64,000 bases of DNA, taken from positions 1-64,000 of the forward strand of contig JABSOY010000002.1 of assembly GCA_013215385.1 (NCBI GenBank). Direction: 5' to 3'. This document shows positions 26,549 to 35,874 of this stretch, in pieces. The DNA is from Colwellia sp. GTDB lineage: Bacteria > Pseudomonadota > Gammaproteobacteria > Enterobacterales > Alteromonadaceae. A program made the translations under genes and the position numbers. The notes under the pieces were generated by a model. That model was not told where the DNA came from. It was given only the letters and a program-made list of their open reading frames with translations, and searched no databases. How positions within the stretch are numbered: position 1 is the first letter of the stretch; each line of letters opens with the position of its first letter.

Positions 26549-29007
26549 TGAACCTATTTACCTACCAATTAAAACAAGCATTTTTAAGCTTGAAGAAAAA
26601 ACCTGGCTTTGTTTTTAGTGTTATTTCCACCATGGGCATTACCTTAGGCGCTTTGTTGTGTGTATTAACGCTAGCTTATGTGATGTTAATAAAACCACTA
26701 CCGTACCCAGACCAAGACCGATTATACCGTGTTGACAGCCAACAGTTTGATGCTGCTGGCGCTTTAAACGTTACCGCTTTTAGTTATCCGAGCTTGGTAC
26801 ATTTATACAAGCACCAGAAAGAGAAGAACCAGCAGGTTTTCGAGCAAGTCGCGTTAGCTATTTATGACGATGAAGTATTAACTTCACTAGCGGCGCAACC
26901 GACAATATCGACCGCCTATGTTACCCCCGAATGGTTTGAGCTTACTGCTGCCAATATGGCGATGGGTCGGCCATTTGCAGAGTCTGAGCACATTAATAGC
27001 AATGTTCCTGTTGCCGTATTAAGTTATCAAACATGGGTCAATGACTTTGCTGAATCGACGAATATTCTCAATGAAAAAGTAACTTTTCGTGGCGTGAGTT
27101 TTCAGGTTATCGGTGTATTATCGTCAAAATTTATTGAGCCGAAAATATCAACCATTAGCCGAGAAACCAAAATTTGGCTACCTTTCAACTTTAATGCTGG
27201 CGGCGAAACGTATCGAGCTCGTTGGTGGGACAGGGCGAATAATTTAACCTTTATTGGCAAGCTGGCTAGCGATGAAAATATTGCACAAGCGCAAGCGAAA
27301 GTTACCCAGTTAGTCAATGAAACCTGGCAAGAAAATATCGACCAAAACGGCTACAACAAGGGCTGGCATATCGAAGCGAAATTATTGTCTTTTCAGTCAG
27401 TAATTTTAGGCGAAAGTGGCCGCAGCGCTTATTTATTGTTATTGGGCGTTATTGGTTTATTAGCGATAGCCTTTATTAATATCGCTAATTTACAACTTTC
27501 TCGTACGGTTGAAAAAAAGAACCAACTAGCTTTACAGGCGGCTGTTGGTGCGAAACGCAAAGATCTTTTTAGTGTACTTTTTGCTGAATCCTTTCTACTG
27601 ATGTTTGGTGTGCTGTTATCCGCCTTACTTATTGCCCAAGTCGGTTTTGAGGTATTACAAACACAATTGCAGCAAGTATTACCACGGGTAAATGAACTGA
27701 GCCTTGGCTTATTTACCTTGACCAGCGCGGTGCTCACTTCTTTACTTTTGGCTATTTTATTTGCGTTATTAAGTTACCGAGCCATAGATTTACGCCGCTT
27801 AAACAACAGCATGCAAACCAGCGGTAAAGGCACAGGGTTACAAGTCTCGAAAGCGATGCGCACCTTCTTAGTGATCTGCCAAGTAACCGTGGCAACCGTA
27901 CTGATTTTTATTAATATAAACTTATTGAAAAGCTCATTAGAAACTATTTACGATCCGAGCGTAATGAAGGTTAAACAATTAAGCAGTGTGGTACTGACTC
28001 AATCTGATGCGAGTACCTTAACACGCGCAGAAAGCTCCGCTATTACCGCTGAAATATTGCAAAAAATAGCTCAATTACCGCAAGTGAGTGTGGCGAGTAG
28101 AAATAGCTCACCGTTAACTGATGGCGAAGGAACCTGGTCGCTAACCGAAGTAAGCTCTAACCAAATCGTATTACCGCTCGGTAAAAGTGTCGATAGTCAT
28201 TACTTTTCGTTAATGGGGCAACGGCTATTAATGGGCGATAATTTTATTGAAAGCCACTTTACTGACCGAGCACCGGTACTGATTATTAATGAACAGCTTG
28301 CTAAGCAGTTAGTCACAGAGGAGCAAGGTAATTTGAACGCAGCATTAGGTAAGAAACTTTCCTTTGGCGGCCCGAGTGCGTTTACTATTATTGGTATTGT
28401 TAATGACCATAAATTACCGGGGAAAATGACGATTCCAACGCGTGTTTATATGCCTAATTTAAATCGTGCTAACTTGCTGATTAAAGTAAAAAACAATCAA
28501 ACCTTAACGCGAGAGCAGTTAGTTGCCGCTATTCAATCGACCAGTAAGTCGTTCAGTTTATTTGAATTTTCAACGCTAGAACAACAAAAGGCACAGCGAT
28601 TATTTAGCCAGTATACCGTGGCAATTACCACCGCGGCACTTACCGTTATCACCTTCATTTTGTCAGCGATTGGTTTGTACGGTATTTTAAGTTACAGCAC
28701 GCAAATGCGCCGTTTTGAATTGGGAACACGCATGGCCATTGGTGCTAAACGTGGTGACTTAATCAAATTAATTATTAAAGATAATGCTAGCGCAATACTG
28801 TTGGGCATATTGTTCAGTGTCGGTATTTTGTCATTATTAACGATTGGTTTTAGTGAACAAGTAAACCACTACATAACATTACAATTACTGCCGGTCTTTA
28901 TCGTGACACTCGCGATGATCAGCATGCTGTCGTTATTCGCCTGTTATTTCCCGTTACGCCAGTACATTAACAAACCTGTTATTCATGCTTTAAAGGGCAG
29001 TGAATAA
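26548..29007 (+). CDS. MacB/FtsX-type ABC permease, array copy 5
   Basis: An 819-residue permease with a typical array leader and tail. The C-terminal block (GAKRGDLIKLIIKDNASAI, FSEQVNHYITLQLLPVFIVTLAMISM) is shared with copy 6 but with no other copy, while the rest of the two proteins differs; this is the donor-like side of a mosaic. About 200 bases with a palindromic repeat separate it from copy 6. Confidence 0.92.
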   Translation: MNLFTYQLKQAFLSLKKKPGFVFSVISTMGITLGALLCVLTLAYVMLIKPLPYPDQDRLYRVDSQQFDAAGALNVTAFSYPSLVHLYKHQKEKNQQVFEQVALAIYDDEVLTSLAAQPTISTAYVTPEWFELTAANMAMGRPFAESEHINSNVPVAVLSYQTWVNDFAESTNILNEKVTFRGVSFQVIGVLSSKFIEPKISTISRETKIWLPFNFNAGGETYRARWWDRANNLTFIGKLASDENIAQAQAKVTQLVNETWQENIDQNGYNKGWHIEAKLLSFQSVILGESGRSAYLLLLGVIGLLAIAFINIANLQLSRTVEKKNQLALQAAVGAKRKDLFSVLFAESFLLMFGVLLSALLIAQVGFEVLQTQLQQVLPRVNELSLGLFTLTSAVLTSLLLAILFALLSYRAIDLRRLNNSMQTSGKGTGLQVSKAMRTFLVICQVTVATVLIFININLLKSSLETIYDPSVMKVKQLSSVVLTQSDASTLTRAESSAITAEILQKIAQLPQVSVASRNSSPLTDGEGTWSLTEVSSNQIVLPLGKSVDSHYFSLMGQRLLMGDNFIESHFTDRAPVLIINEQLAKQLVTEEQGNLNAALGKKLSFGGPSAFTIIGIVNDHKLPGKMTIPTRVYMPNLNRANLLIKVKNNQTLTREQLVAAIQSTSKSFSLFEFSTLEQQKAQRLFSQYTVAITTAALTVITFILSAIGLYGILSYSTQMRRFELGTRMAIGAKRGDLIKLIIKDNASAILLGILFSVGILSLLTIGFSEQVNHYITLQLLPVFIVTLAMISMLSLFACYFPLRQYINKPVIHALKGSE

Positions 29008-29036
29008 TGGTCATGATGTTTAAGGCTATAACTTTC

Positions 29037-29160
29037 CGTCATGCTGAATTTATTTCAGACTCTCAAAGTAGTGCAAGGATAGTCGAAAATCAGCTCATGA
29101 AACCCAGGTTTATGTTCCAGACTAAACCTCAGTACCTACATCCGTGTAGGCAAGTTCAAG
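29037..29160. repeat. Palindromic intergenic repeat, copy 3 (with inverted block)
   Basis: Begins with the CGTCATGCTGAATTTATTTCAG hairpin (written here as arms CGTCATGCTGA and TTTCAG) and at 29105-29154 carries the reverse complement of the inner block of copy 1 (CAGGTTTATGTTCC, TAAACCTCAGTACCTACATC). It lies between permease copies 5 and 6. Confidence 0.7.
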
Positions 29161-29203
29161 ATGACAATCTCGGTCATATCATGGTTAACGGAAAACTAAC
29201 ATA

Positions 29204-31651
29204 ATGAATTTATTTCTCTATCAACTAAAACAAGCATTGTTAAGTCTGAAGAAAAAACCGGGCTTTGTCTTTAGTGTGGTTACTACCATGGGCATTACGT
29301 TAGGGGCGCTGTTATGTATATTAACCCTAAACCATTTGTTGCTGGTAGAGCCTTTGCCTTACCCAGAACAAGATCGTCTTTTTGTTGCTGAACATGGGTT
29401 TGTCGACTCAACAAATAATAACGATGGTTTTTCTTTTACTTATCCTGGCCTAGTGCACTTATATAAGAGTAAAGATGCATTTGATCAAGCGGCGATGATA
29501 CTTCATGGTCAAGATGTGATCATTTCAAAAAACAATCAACCACTGGTTAATACAGCTTATGTGACACCTGAATTCCATCAACTGTTAGCCTCACCTCTGG
29601 CACTGGGTCGTATGTTTGAGGCCACTGAAGCCTTAGATACATACAATCCTGTCGCTATGCTTAGTTATAAAACTTGGCAACAAGAGTTTACTGGCAGTGT
29701 GAACATTCTTGAGCAAAAAATTAACCTAAGTGGTGTGAGCTATCGCATTATTGGGGTGCTGGCTGAAGGCTTTTTTGAACCAGAGCTAGCCGAAATTGGA
29801 CGGGAAACACACGTATGGTTGCCATGGGACTACAATCAAACAGGAGAGAGGTACAGAAAACGTTTTGGTAATTCAAACCGTAGGCTTAAATTTATTGGTC
29901 AACTGAAAGAAGGGGTCAGTCAAAGCCAGGCACAGCAAATTTTAACCCCTTTGGTGAATAATCGCTGGCAAGAAGGTGTTGCCGATATAGAATTTTTTAA
30001 GGGCTGGTCTATAGAAATGCGTGTGCGTTCAGTTAAGGACGTTATTCTCGGTGGAAGTAAATCAATTGCGATTATGTTGTTAGCCGGTGTGCTTGGTTTG
30101 ATATTGATCGCCTGCGCAAATATTTCCAACCTGTTTATGTCACGTACCGCAGAAAAACGACATCAAATGGCGATTCTAGCGGCTATTGGCGCAACCAAAA
30201 AGCATTTATTTAAAACTATGTTTGCTGAAACTAGTTTACTGATGTTTATGTCCTTAATACTGGCATTGGTGCTTGCCAAGGTCGGATTTTATATTATGCA
30301 ACAATATTTGGGCGCGATATTACCTAGGGTTAGCGAGTTGTTTTTGACTCCGATGACTTTTGGGTTTGTGGTGCTAATTACCGTTATTTTGGCGTTATTT
30401 TTCGCTAAATTAAGTACCCGTATGATCAATTACCGCACGCTAAATACTAGGTTACAAAGTAGTGGTAAGGGCAGTGGTTCACAGGTATCTAAAAAGATTC
30501 GTCACGTATTAATTGTCAGCCAAGTAGCATTAGCGACAGTATTGGTATTTGCTAACTTTAGCCTGCTTAAGGGAGCAGTGAAAACCATCAATGCTCCGAT
30601 AGGTTTTGCGACCAATAATATCTCGACTTTGGTCTTGAATTTTTCATCCACAGATAATCCTAGCCAAAAAGAAGCGATATCCATTATGGCTGAAATAATG
30701 GAAAAAATCGAAGCGCTACCACAAGTGAAATCTATAAGTCAGTCAAGTACTCCTCTTGGCGGTTTTGGTCTATTAACGGTAACTAATCTTACCGACAACG
30801 AAAAATATACACCACATTCCAAGTGGGTTGATCATCAATATTTTAATATGATTGAACAACCATTATTACAAGGGGAAAATTTTTCTGTATTAGATCGTAG
30901 AGAACGTATTAATGTGATGATTGTTAATCAAGCTTTTGCCAAACGATTAAAAGCTGATGGTAATGTATTGGGCATGCAAGTATCTACGGGGCGTCCAGAG
31001 CCTTTCAATATAATTGGTGTTGTCAAAGATATTACCCTTCCTAGCGATACAGTTAAAGACAGAAAAAGTGCAGATATACCAAGAGCCTATAGAGCAAATT
31101 CGCTTAGCACAGAAACTTTTATGCTTAAACTAAAACTCGGTCAGTCTGTTAGTCGAGAACAACTAGGCAAGCTATTAGCCGAGGTTGACTCTAGATATTC
31201 TGTTTTTAGCTTCACCTCAGCAGATGACATGCTTACCCAAAGCTTATTTACCGAAATTACCACAGCGGTGACAACCGCAACTTTAGCGTTAATCACATTT
31301 TTTCTCGCGGGTATTGGTCTATATGGCATTTTAAGCTACAGCACTCAAATACGTCGTTTTGAACTGGGAACCCATATGGCTGTGGGCGCTAAACGTGGGG
31401 ATTTAATAAAACTGATTATTAAAGACAATGCTCGTGCAATATTATTCGGCATGCTGTTTAGTATCGGTATGTTGTTATTACTCACTTTTGCTTTTAGCGA
31501 ACAAGTAAACCACTACTTAACCTTACAACTACTACCAGTGTTTATAGTGACCTTAGCAATGATCAGCATGCTCTCTTTTTTCGCCTGCTACTTACCTCTT
31601 CGCCAATACATTAACAATCCTGTGATCCATGCTTTAAAGGGCAATGCATAA
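29204..31651 (+). CDS. MacB/FtsX-type ABC permease, array copy 6 (mosaic)
   Basis: An 815-residue permease. Up to about residue 715 it is closest to copy 2 (FVAEHGFV, GLVHLYKSKDAFDQ, QDVIISK, EPELAEIGRETHVWLPWDY, ATKKHLFKTMFAETSLLM, SADDMLTQSLFTEITTAV), but from IRRFELGT onward it switches to copy 5 (GAKRGDLIKLIIKDNARAI, FSEQVNHYLTLQLLPVFIVTLAMISM). The crossover lies near 31330-31390. This is direct evidence for recombination between array members. It overlaps the truncated copy 7 by TAATG. Confidence 0.92.
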   Translation: MNLFLYQLKQALLSLKKKPGFVFSVVTTMGITLGALLCILTLNHLLLVEPLPYPEQDRLFVAEHGFVDSTNNNDGFSFTYPGLVHLYKSKDAFDQAAMILHGQDVIISKNNQPLVNTAYVTPEFHQLLASPLALGRMFEATEALDTYNPVAMLSYKTWQQEFTGSVNILEQKINLSGVSYRIIGVLAEGFFEPELAEIGRETHVWLPWDYNQTGERYRKRFGNSNRRLKFIGQLKEGVSQSQAQQILTPLVNNRWQEGVADIEFFKGWSIEMRVRSVKDVILGGSKSIAIMLLAGVLGLILIACANISNLFMSRTAEKRHQMAILAAIGATKKHLFKTMFAETSLLMFMSLILALVLAKVGFYIMQQYLGAILPRVSELFLTPMTFGFVVLITVILALFFAKLSTRMINYRTLNTRLQSSGKGSGSQVSKKIRHVLIVSQVALATVLVFANFSLLKGAVKTINAPIGFATNNISTLVLNFSSTDNPSQKEAISIMAEIMEKIEALPQVKSISQSSTPLGGFGLLTVTNLTDNEKYTPHSKWVDHQYFNMIEQPLLQGENFSVLDRRERINVMIVNQAFAKRLKADGNVLGMQVSTGRPEPFNIIGVVKDITLPSDTVKDRKSADIPRAYRANSLSTETFMLKLKLGQSVSREQLGKLLAEVDSRYSVFSFTSADDMLTQSLFTEITTAVTTATLALITFFLAGIGLYGILSYSTQIRRFELGTHMAVGAKRGDLIKLIIKDNARAILFGMLFSIGMLLLLTFAFSEQVNHYLTLQLLPVFIVTLAMISMLSFFACYLPLRQYINNPVIHALKGNA

Positions 31652-32030
31652 TGAATTTATTTATCTATCAACTTAAACAAGCATTGTTAAGTCTCAAGAA
31701 AAAACCGGGCTTTGTTTTTAGTATTGTTAGTACCATGGGCATTACGTTAGGGGCGTTGCTTTGTGTATTAACGCTGGCGTATGTGATGTTGCTTAAGCCG
31801 TACCATATCCTGAACAAGAAAAATTGTATTGGCTTGAGCATGGCTTAGCTGACAGTTTTGGTGCAGAGCGAAGCAGTAGCTTTAGTTATCCTGGCCTGAT
31901 TCATTTTTATGAAAAGCAAACTGTTTTCAGTGAATCTGCATTGCTTTGTTTTGGTGAAAGTTTATTAGCCTAGGATCCTGCACAGCCACTAATTAATACC
32001 ACATTTTTAACGGCTGAATTTTTCCCTTTA
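31651..32030 (+). pseudogene. Truncated permease, array copy 7
   Basis: Starts like the other copies (MNLFIYQLKQALLSLKKKP) through helix 1. A net two-base deletion after MLLKP (before CCATATCCTGAACAAG, which should read PYPEQEKLY) breaks the frame near 31800; in the restored frame the first periplasmic domain continues (EKLYWLEHGLADSFG, SSFSYPGLIHFYEK) until an in-frame TAG at 31971, and homology stops near 32025. About 680 codons are absent. It marks a decaying end of the array at the boundary with the next gene. Confidence 0.92.
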
Positions 32031-32501
32031 AAGGTTGTAGCTACCATCAATTAAATATTTCACTGGTTTTCTTTTGACGATATTAATGGAGTCAGTAGAA
32101 GCTTCATTACACATATGAATTGCTTGTGCTGTGTAATAATAATGATTGAGGATAATAGCTTGAGCAGACATATTGGTTGATATTAATTTTTGATCATTTT
32201 TATAAGCAATAACGGCGATAGCGTCGGCGCCTAATTTCACTGCTTTTATTTTTAGCTCTTGAATGGCGCTTTCTTTATTTCCCTGTGCGCTAGATACACG
32301 CATGCTTAGTGGGGAATTAGATTGGTTATACACATTATTAAGCTCTTTTCCGCTGCGAACCTTGATCGTATCGATTACTTTATAATCACAGTTTGGGTAA
32401 TGCGATAGTGCGATTATTTTAGTCTTCGTTTGATTATTTTGCAGGCTTGAGCAAGCGGTGAAGAATAAAAGGCTGAGTACCATTAGGTATTTTCTTAACA
32501 T
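32028..32501 (-). CDS. Putative lipoprotein, RcsF/YbjQ-like domain
   Basis: A 157-residue predicted lipoprotein: signal peptide with lipobox ending FFTAC (Cys17). The core (ALSHYPNCDYKVIDTIKV ... IQELKIKAVKLGADAIAVIAYKN) has the pattern of small strand-helix-strand domains such as RcsF/YbjQ, where GADA precedes a buried strand. The assignment is weak. The last codons overlap the end of the permease fragment, so its C-terminus may have been changed by the deletion that truncated the array. Likely envelope-located; partner unknown. Confidence 0.65.
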   Translation of the reverse strand: MLRKYLMVLSLLFFTACSSLQNNQTKTKIIALSHYPNCDYKVIDTIKVRSGKELNNVYNQSNSPLSMRVSSAQGNKESAIQELKIKAVKLGADAIAVIAYKNDQKLISTNMSAQAIILNHYYYTAQAIHMCNEASTDSINIVKRKPVKYLIDGSYNL

Positions 32502-32814
32502 AAAGTCTTCCTTGGTTTTAGAAAATCTGTACGAGTCGCTTCGTAATATAAAGATAATTTACCTGAAATAAAAAATTAAGCAAGTACGAAATTCATACAG
32601 AAATAGAGACTAACCGAGTTAACTAATAAAAACAGTTTATCTGTGTAAGCTTAACTATGACTATTTCAGATCACAGTTTATAACGTGTAGCTTACTGTTT
32701 AAATATACTTAAACGCGGGATGAATAGTAATTACTAAATGCTTCGTAATTAATGCTTGTATGATTTTTGTTCCAATGGTATAAAAAACAATAAGAATAAA
32801 AATAGAGTATAAAA
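32502..32814. other. Intergenic region between divergent genes
   Basis: About 310 AT-rich bases separate the lipoprotein gene and the zinc-ribbon gene. It must hold both promoters, but I see no convincing -35/-10 pair, operator or RNA gene. Confidence 0.4.
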
Positions 32815-33855
32815 ATGGAATACAGTGAGTCAATAATTCAAGGTAGCGTAATAGATGAGTTAACTTGTCCAGATTGTGGTTCTAACCATCATCAAGTGAA
32901 AGGAGTGATAAAATATGCTTTCTTTTTTATCGAGTCGATTCCTTTTTACCCAGTGGAAAAAAATACCATTATTCAATGCCAGCAATGTTGGGCTAAAGCT
33001 GACGTTAATACCTTGCCACAACAAAGACTAAAAGAGCTTTCGAAAAACCTCTTTCCTGCTTGGCGGCTGATCAGTAAATTCTTAGGCACGCTGTTAACAT
33101 TAATGCTTTTAGCTTACTTTGTGCAGGGAGAATTTGAAAAACAGCAATGGTCAGATCAATTTATCGAAAACCCTGCAGTGAACGATTTTTACCATGTTGA
33201 TTTTCGCTACTTGTCTGATGAATTACGACCGACTGAAAAGTATAGAATAGGTAAAGTTGTTGATATTACTGGTGATATCGCAACGGTCGTCTATAGCCGA
33301 TTATTTTATAATATGCAGCGTGGTGCTGATGAAAGTATCAGGGTTGGTCATGTTACTCATTTCAGTTTTTTCTCAAGAAAAGCATACCACTATAGCTTTA
33401 CCGAACTACAGAGAATGCGCGCACAAGGGGCTATTTATCGTGTTGAAAGACCGGTTAAGAATAGACTACGTGGCAAGCCAGTAGTGACCGCTAAAAAGCG
33501 TTTTTTAAGTAGTACATATTTCCCTGGCGCAAGACAAAATAATTCTGGATTAGCATTTGCTGAAGCGGGTTACATAACCGATCACTATCAACGAGCTTTC
33601 GAAAAATTCAAAGTCTCTGCACAAAGGGGACATAAGTTAGGACAAGTGAATTTAGCCGAACTTTATATTACCGCTAAGCATGGAGAACGTGACCTAAACA
33701 AGGCGTTATTTTGGCTGCAAGAAGCAGCCTTGCAGGATCATCAACCCGCTATTGATAAATATCTTATTGTTTGCCAACAAGTTGCAGAATGTACTAAAAG
33801 TGACTTTTTAAAAGTGCTGTCTAATGCTGGGGTCAATTTTCATTTAGAGAAGTAA
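32815..33855 (+). CDS. Membrane protein with N-terminal zinc ribbon and C-terminal Sel1-like repeats
   Basis: A 346-residue protein of unknown function. The N-terminus has a zinc-ribbon-like set (CPDCG at about 19-23 and CQQCW at about 57-61), then a membrane helix (FLGTLLTLMLLAYFV, about 88-105), then an extracytoplasmic part with a strand-rich segment (about 135-195) and two Sel1-type alpha repeats near the end (AFEKFKVSAQRGHKLGQVNLAELY, ALFWLQEAALQDH). Sel1 repeats usually mediate protein contacts. It is a single gene upstream of a TonB receptor, without clear operon evidence. Confidence 0.7.
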   Translation: MEYSESIIQGSVIDELTCPDCGSNHHQVKGVIKYAFFFIESIPFYPVEKNTIIQCQQCWAKADVNTLPQQRLKELSKNLFPAWRLISKFLGTLLTLMLLAYFVQGEFEKQQWSDQFIENPAVNDFYHVDFRYLSDELRPTEKYRIGKVVDITGDIATVVYSRLFYNMQRGADESIRVGHVTHFSFFSRKAYHYSFTELQRMRAQGAIYRVERPVKNRLRGKPVVTAKKRFLSSTYFPGARQNNSGLAFAEAGYITDHYQRAFEKFKVSAQRGHKLGQVNLAELYITAKHGERDLNKALFWLQEAALQDHQPAIDKYLIVCQQVAECTKSDFLKVLSNAGVNFHLEK

Positions 33856-33923
33856 ATATCTTCAAAAGTTGATATTCACGACTATACTGTGATTAATAGT
33901 ACATTAAGTTGGACTGTCTTCTC

Positions 33924-35873
33924 ATGAAAAGGAACTTCATACTACTTCTCTTCGTTTTGCCATATTGGTGTTCAATCGCTTTAGCTGATGATATGGATGC
34001 TGCATTTGATCTCAGCTTGAAAGAGTTGATGAGCATAAAGATCACTGGCGCGACACTGAGTGAAGAAAATTTACTTAGTGTCCCTACTGCAGTCACTGTT
34101 ATTTCAAGTGGTGAAATTAAACGACTAGGTTTCACTCGCCTTGATCAATTAATGAATTTTATTCCTGGCTATCAGTCATATCGCACTGATTCTCACTCAC
34201 AAAGTTATGTATTCTCTAGTCGAGGTCGACGTGTAGGTAATGCTGGGCGTGAGGTCTTAATACTGCTCAACGGTATGAGAGTTAATGATGACTGGTCTGG
34301 TGGTGGCTCCTCAAAAGAACCGGCAATTAGCTTGGTTAATGTTGAAAGGGTCGAGTTCATGCGCGGCCCAGGTTCAGCTATTTATGGTAGTAACGCTTTT
34401 TTAGGGGTTATTAATATTATCACTAACAAAGATAAAAAAATAATTATTGGATTTGGTGAGCATCAAGATAAAAGTGCAAATTTACAATGGTACTGGCAAG
34501 AGGGAGATAAAGCACTTAGCTTTAATTATCACCAACAAGAAAGCGGTGGTGAGTGGCTTGATATTTACGACCCTGATAAAACCCAAGAAAAATTTGTTGT
34601 AAGTGAAGATCCCTATCAGTGGAAAAATATTGATGTAAAAGTGCAAGTAGGGGACACCTCTTTACAAGTACACTTTAGTGAATTCGATAGTAATAAGTTT
34701 TATGCGGAAGGATTTGTTTCAGATGAGATGAATTTTGAACATCGCGAAAGCTATTATGCGCACTTGAGCCACTATAAGGAACTCAATAAATTTTGGACAA
34801 TTAAAGCAAGTTTATCTATTAGTGAAAAAAAACTTGAAGCAGGTTCTAACACAAATAAAGCTACTTCTTTTGGAGTAACCGGAAAATCCTATGAAAGAGA
34901 GCCACAATTTAACTTTAATATCAGTTATAACTATGACGATAAAACAAAAGCGGTAGTGGGCGTAGAGTACCGTAAACCTGAATTAACGAATACGCAGACA
35001 ACAGTTTTTGGCGTTATAAACTCAACTTTTCTTCAGGCGCCTGAAACCAGCAGAACGATTAAAGGCGTGTTTGGCCAATATCAATATAAGTATAATTCAC
35101 GCTGGTCTGGAATTTTAGGTTTTCGATTGGACGAATACTCTGATTTCGGCACGCACGTTAGCCCTAGAGCAGGGGTAATTTATCATTTATATAATAATAC
35201 TAGTATGAAGCTACTATATGCGGAGGCTTTTCGAGCACCAAGCCGTGTTGAAACGGATACTGAAATAAGTAACTTATTTATTGGTAATCCTGACTTAAAG
35301 CCAGAAGTTGCAGCAACTACTGAGTTGGTTTGGTCTCATGTGCTTAGCAAGGGTGAGTTCCAAATAACACTTTTCAATGTTGAAATTAAAGATGCTATCG
35401 TTGATGCTGATACACCAGAGCCAAGACTGCGAATTAATTTTGGACAACAAACGATCAGTGGTATCGAAATCGAGTGGCAACAAGAAGTAGCGAAATACTG
35501 GTTTGTACGTAGTGCGAACACTTGGATAGCGAACCCTGTTACAAGTGTTAATTCAGAATCTGAACTACTAAGTTCGCTAAGCTTTAGTTATCAAAATAAA
35601 GCCTTTAGCGCGGCCATTAATGCGAATTATCAAAGCGAAAAGCTTAATCGTAGCCAAACAGCTTTTTCCGGGCAAAGTTACAATCGTTTAGGGGGAAAAA
35701 CACTGTTTAGCATTCATCTTTCTTATCGGTGGAGTCATGCAATTGAAACCTATTTTACCCTTGATAATGCTTTTGATAAAAAATCGTTTTCTCCAGCCGA
35801 AAGACAAGACAATGTGATAGGTGCGACAAATAAAGGGGCATTATTTACCGCAGGGTTACGCTGGAAGCTGTAA
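33924..35873 (+). CDS. TonB-dependent outer-membrane receptor
   Basis: A receptor of 649 residues. The ATG at 33924 gives a clean signal peptide (MKRNFILLLFVLPYWCSIALA); an upstream TTG would only add five residues. A plug domain follows (about 45-160: VPTAVTVISSGEIKRLG, LILLNGMRVNDD, VERVEFMRGPGSAIYGSNAFLGVINIIT) and then a beta-barrel to the end (final W-K-L). The plug resembles receptors of the CirA/BtuB group. No siderophore or vitamin gene is adjacent, so the ligand is unknown. Confidence 0.9.
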   Translation: MKRNFILLLFVLPYWCSIALADDMDAAFDLSLKELMSIKITGATLSEENLLSVPTAVTVISSGEIKRLGFTRLDQLMNFIPGYQSYRTDSHSQSYVFSSRGRRVGNAGREVLILLNGMRVNDDWSGGGSSKEPAISLVNVERVEFMRGPGSAIYGSNAFLGVINIITNKDKKIIIGFGEHQDKSANLQWYWQEGDKALSFNYHQQESGGEWLDIYDPDKTQEKFVVSEDPYQWKNIDVKVQVGDTSLQVHFSEFDSNKFYAEGFVSDEMNFEHRESYYAHLSHYKELNKFWTIKASLSISEKKLEAGSNTNKATSFGVTGKSYEREPQFNFNISYNYDDKTKAVVGVEYRKPELTNTQTTVFGVINSTFLQAPETSRTIKGVFGQYQYKYNSRWSGILGFRLDEYSDFGTHVSPRAGVIYHLYNNTSMKLLYAEAFRAPSRVETDTEISNLFIGNPDLKPEVAATTELVWSHVLSKGEFQITLFNVEIKDAIVDADTPEPRLRINFGQQTISGIEIEWQQEVAKYWFVRSANTWIANPVTSVNSESELLSSLSFSYQNKAFSAAINANYQSEKLNRSQTAFSGQSYNRLGGKTLFSIHLSYRWSHAIETYFTLDNAFDKKSFSPAERQDNVIGATNKGALFTAGLRWKL

Positions 35874-35874
35874 G

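Larger units (their letters stand above)
16679..32030 (+). repeat. Tandem array of seven paralogous permease genes
   Basis: Six complete genes (16679, 19093, 21648, 24119, 26548, 29204) and one truncated gene (31651) follow head to tail. The first 50 codons and last 15-20 codons are nearly constant (MNLFTYQLKQAFLSLKKKP, CYLPLRQYINKPVIHSLKGS), also at DNA level, while the periplasmic parts differ strongly. Most junctions have overlapping TAATG; two carry an extra palindromic repeat. Confidence 0.95.

Noticed and set aside
29007-29204. 65-codon plus-strand frame between permease copies 5 and 6
   Set aside because: It is made of the palindromic intergenic repeat and only exists because the repeat is free of stops in that frame.
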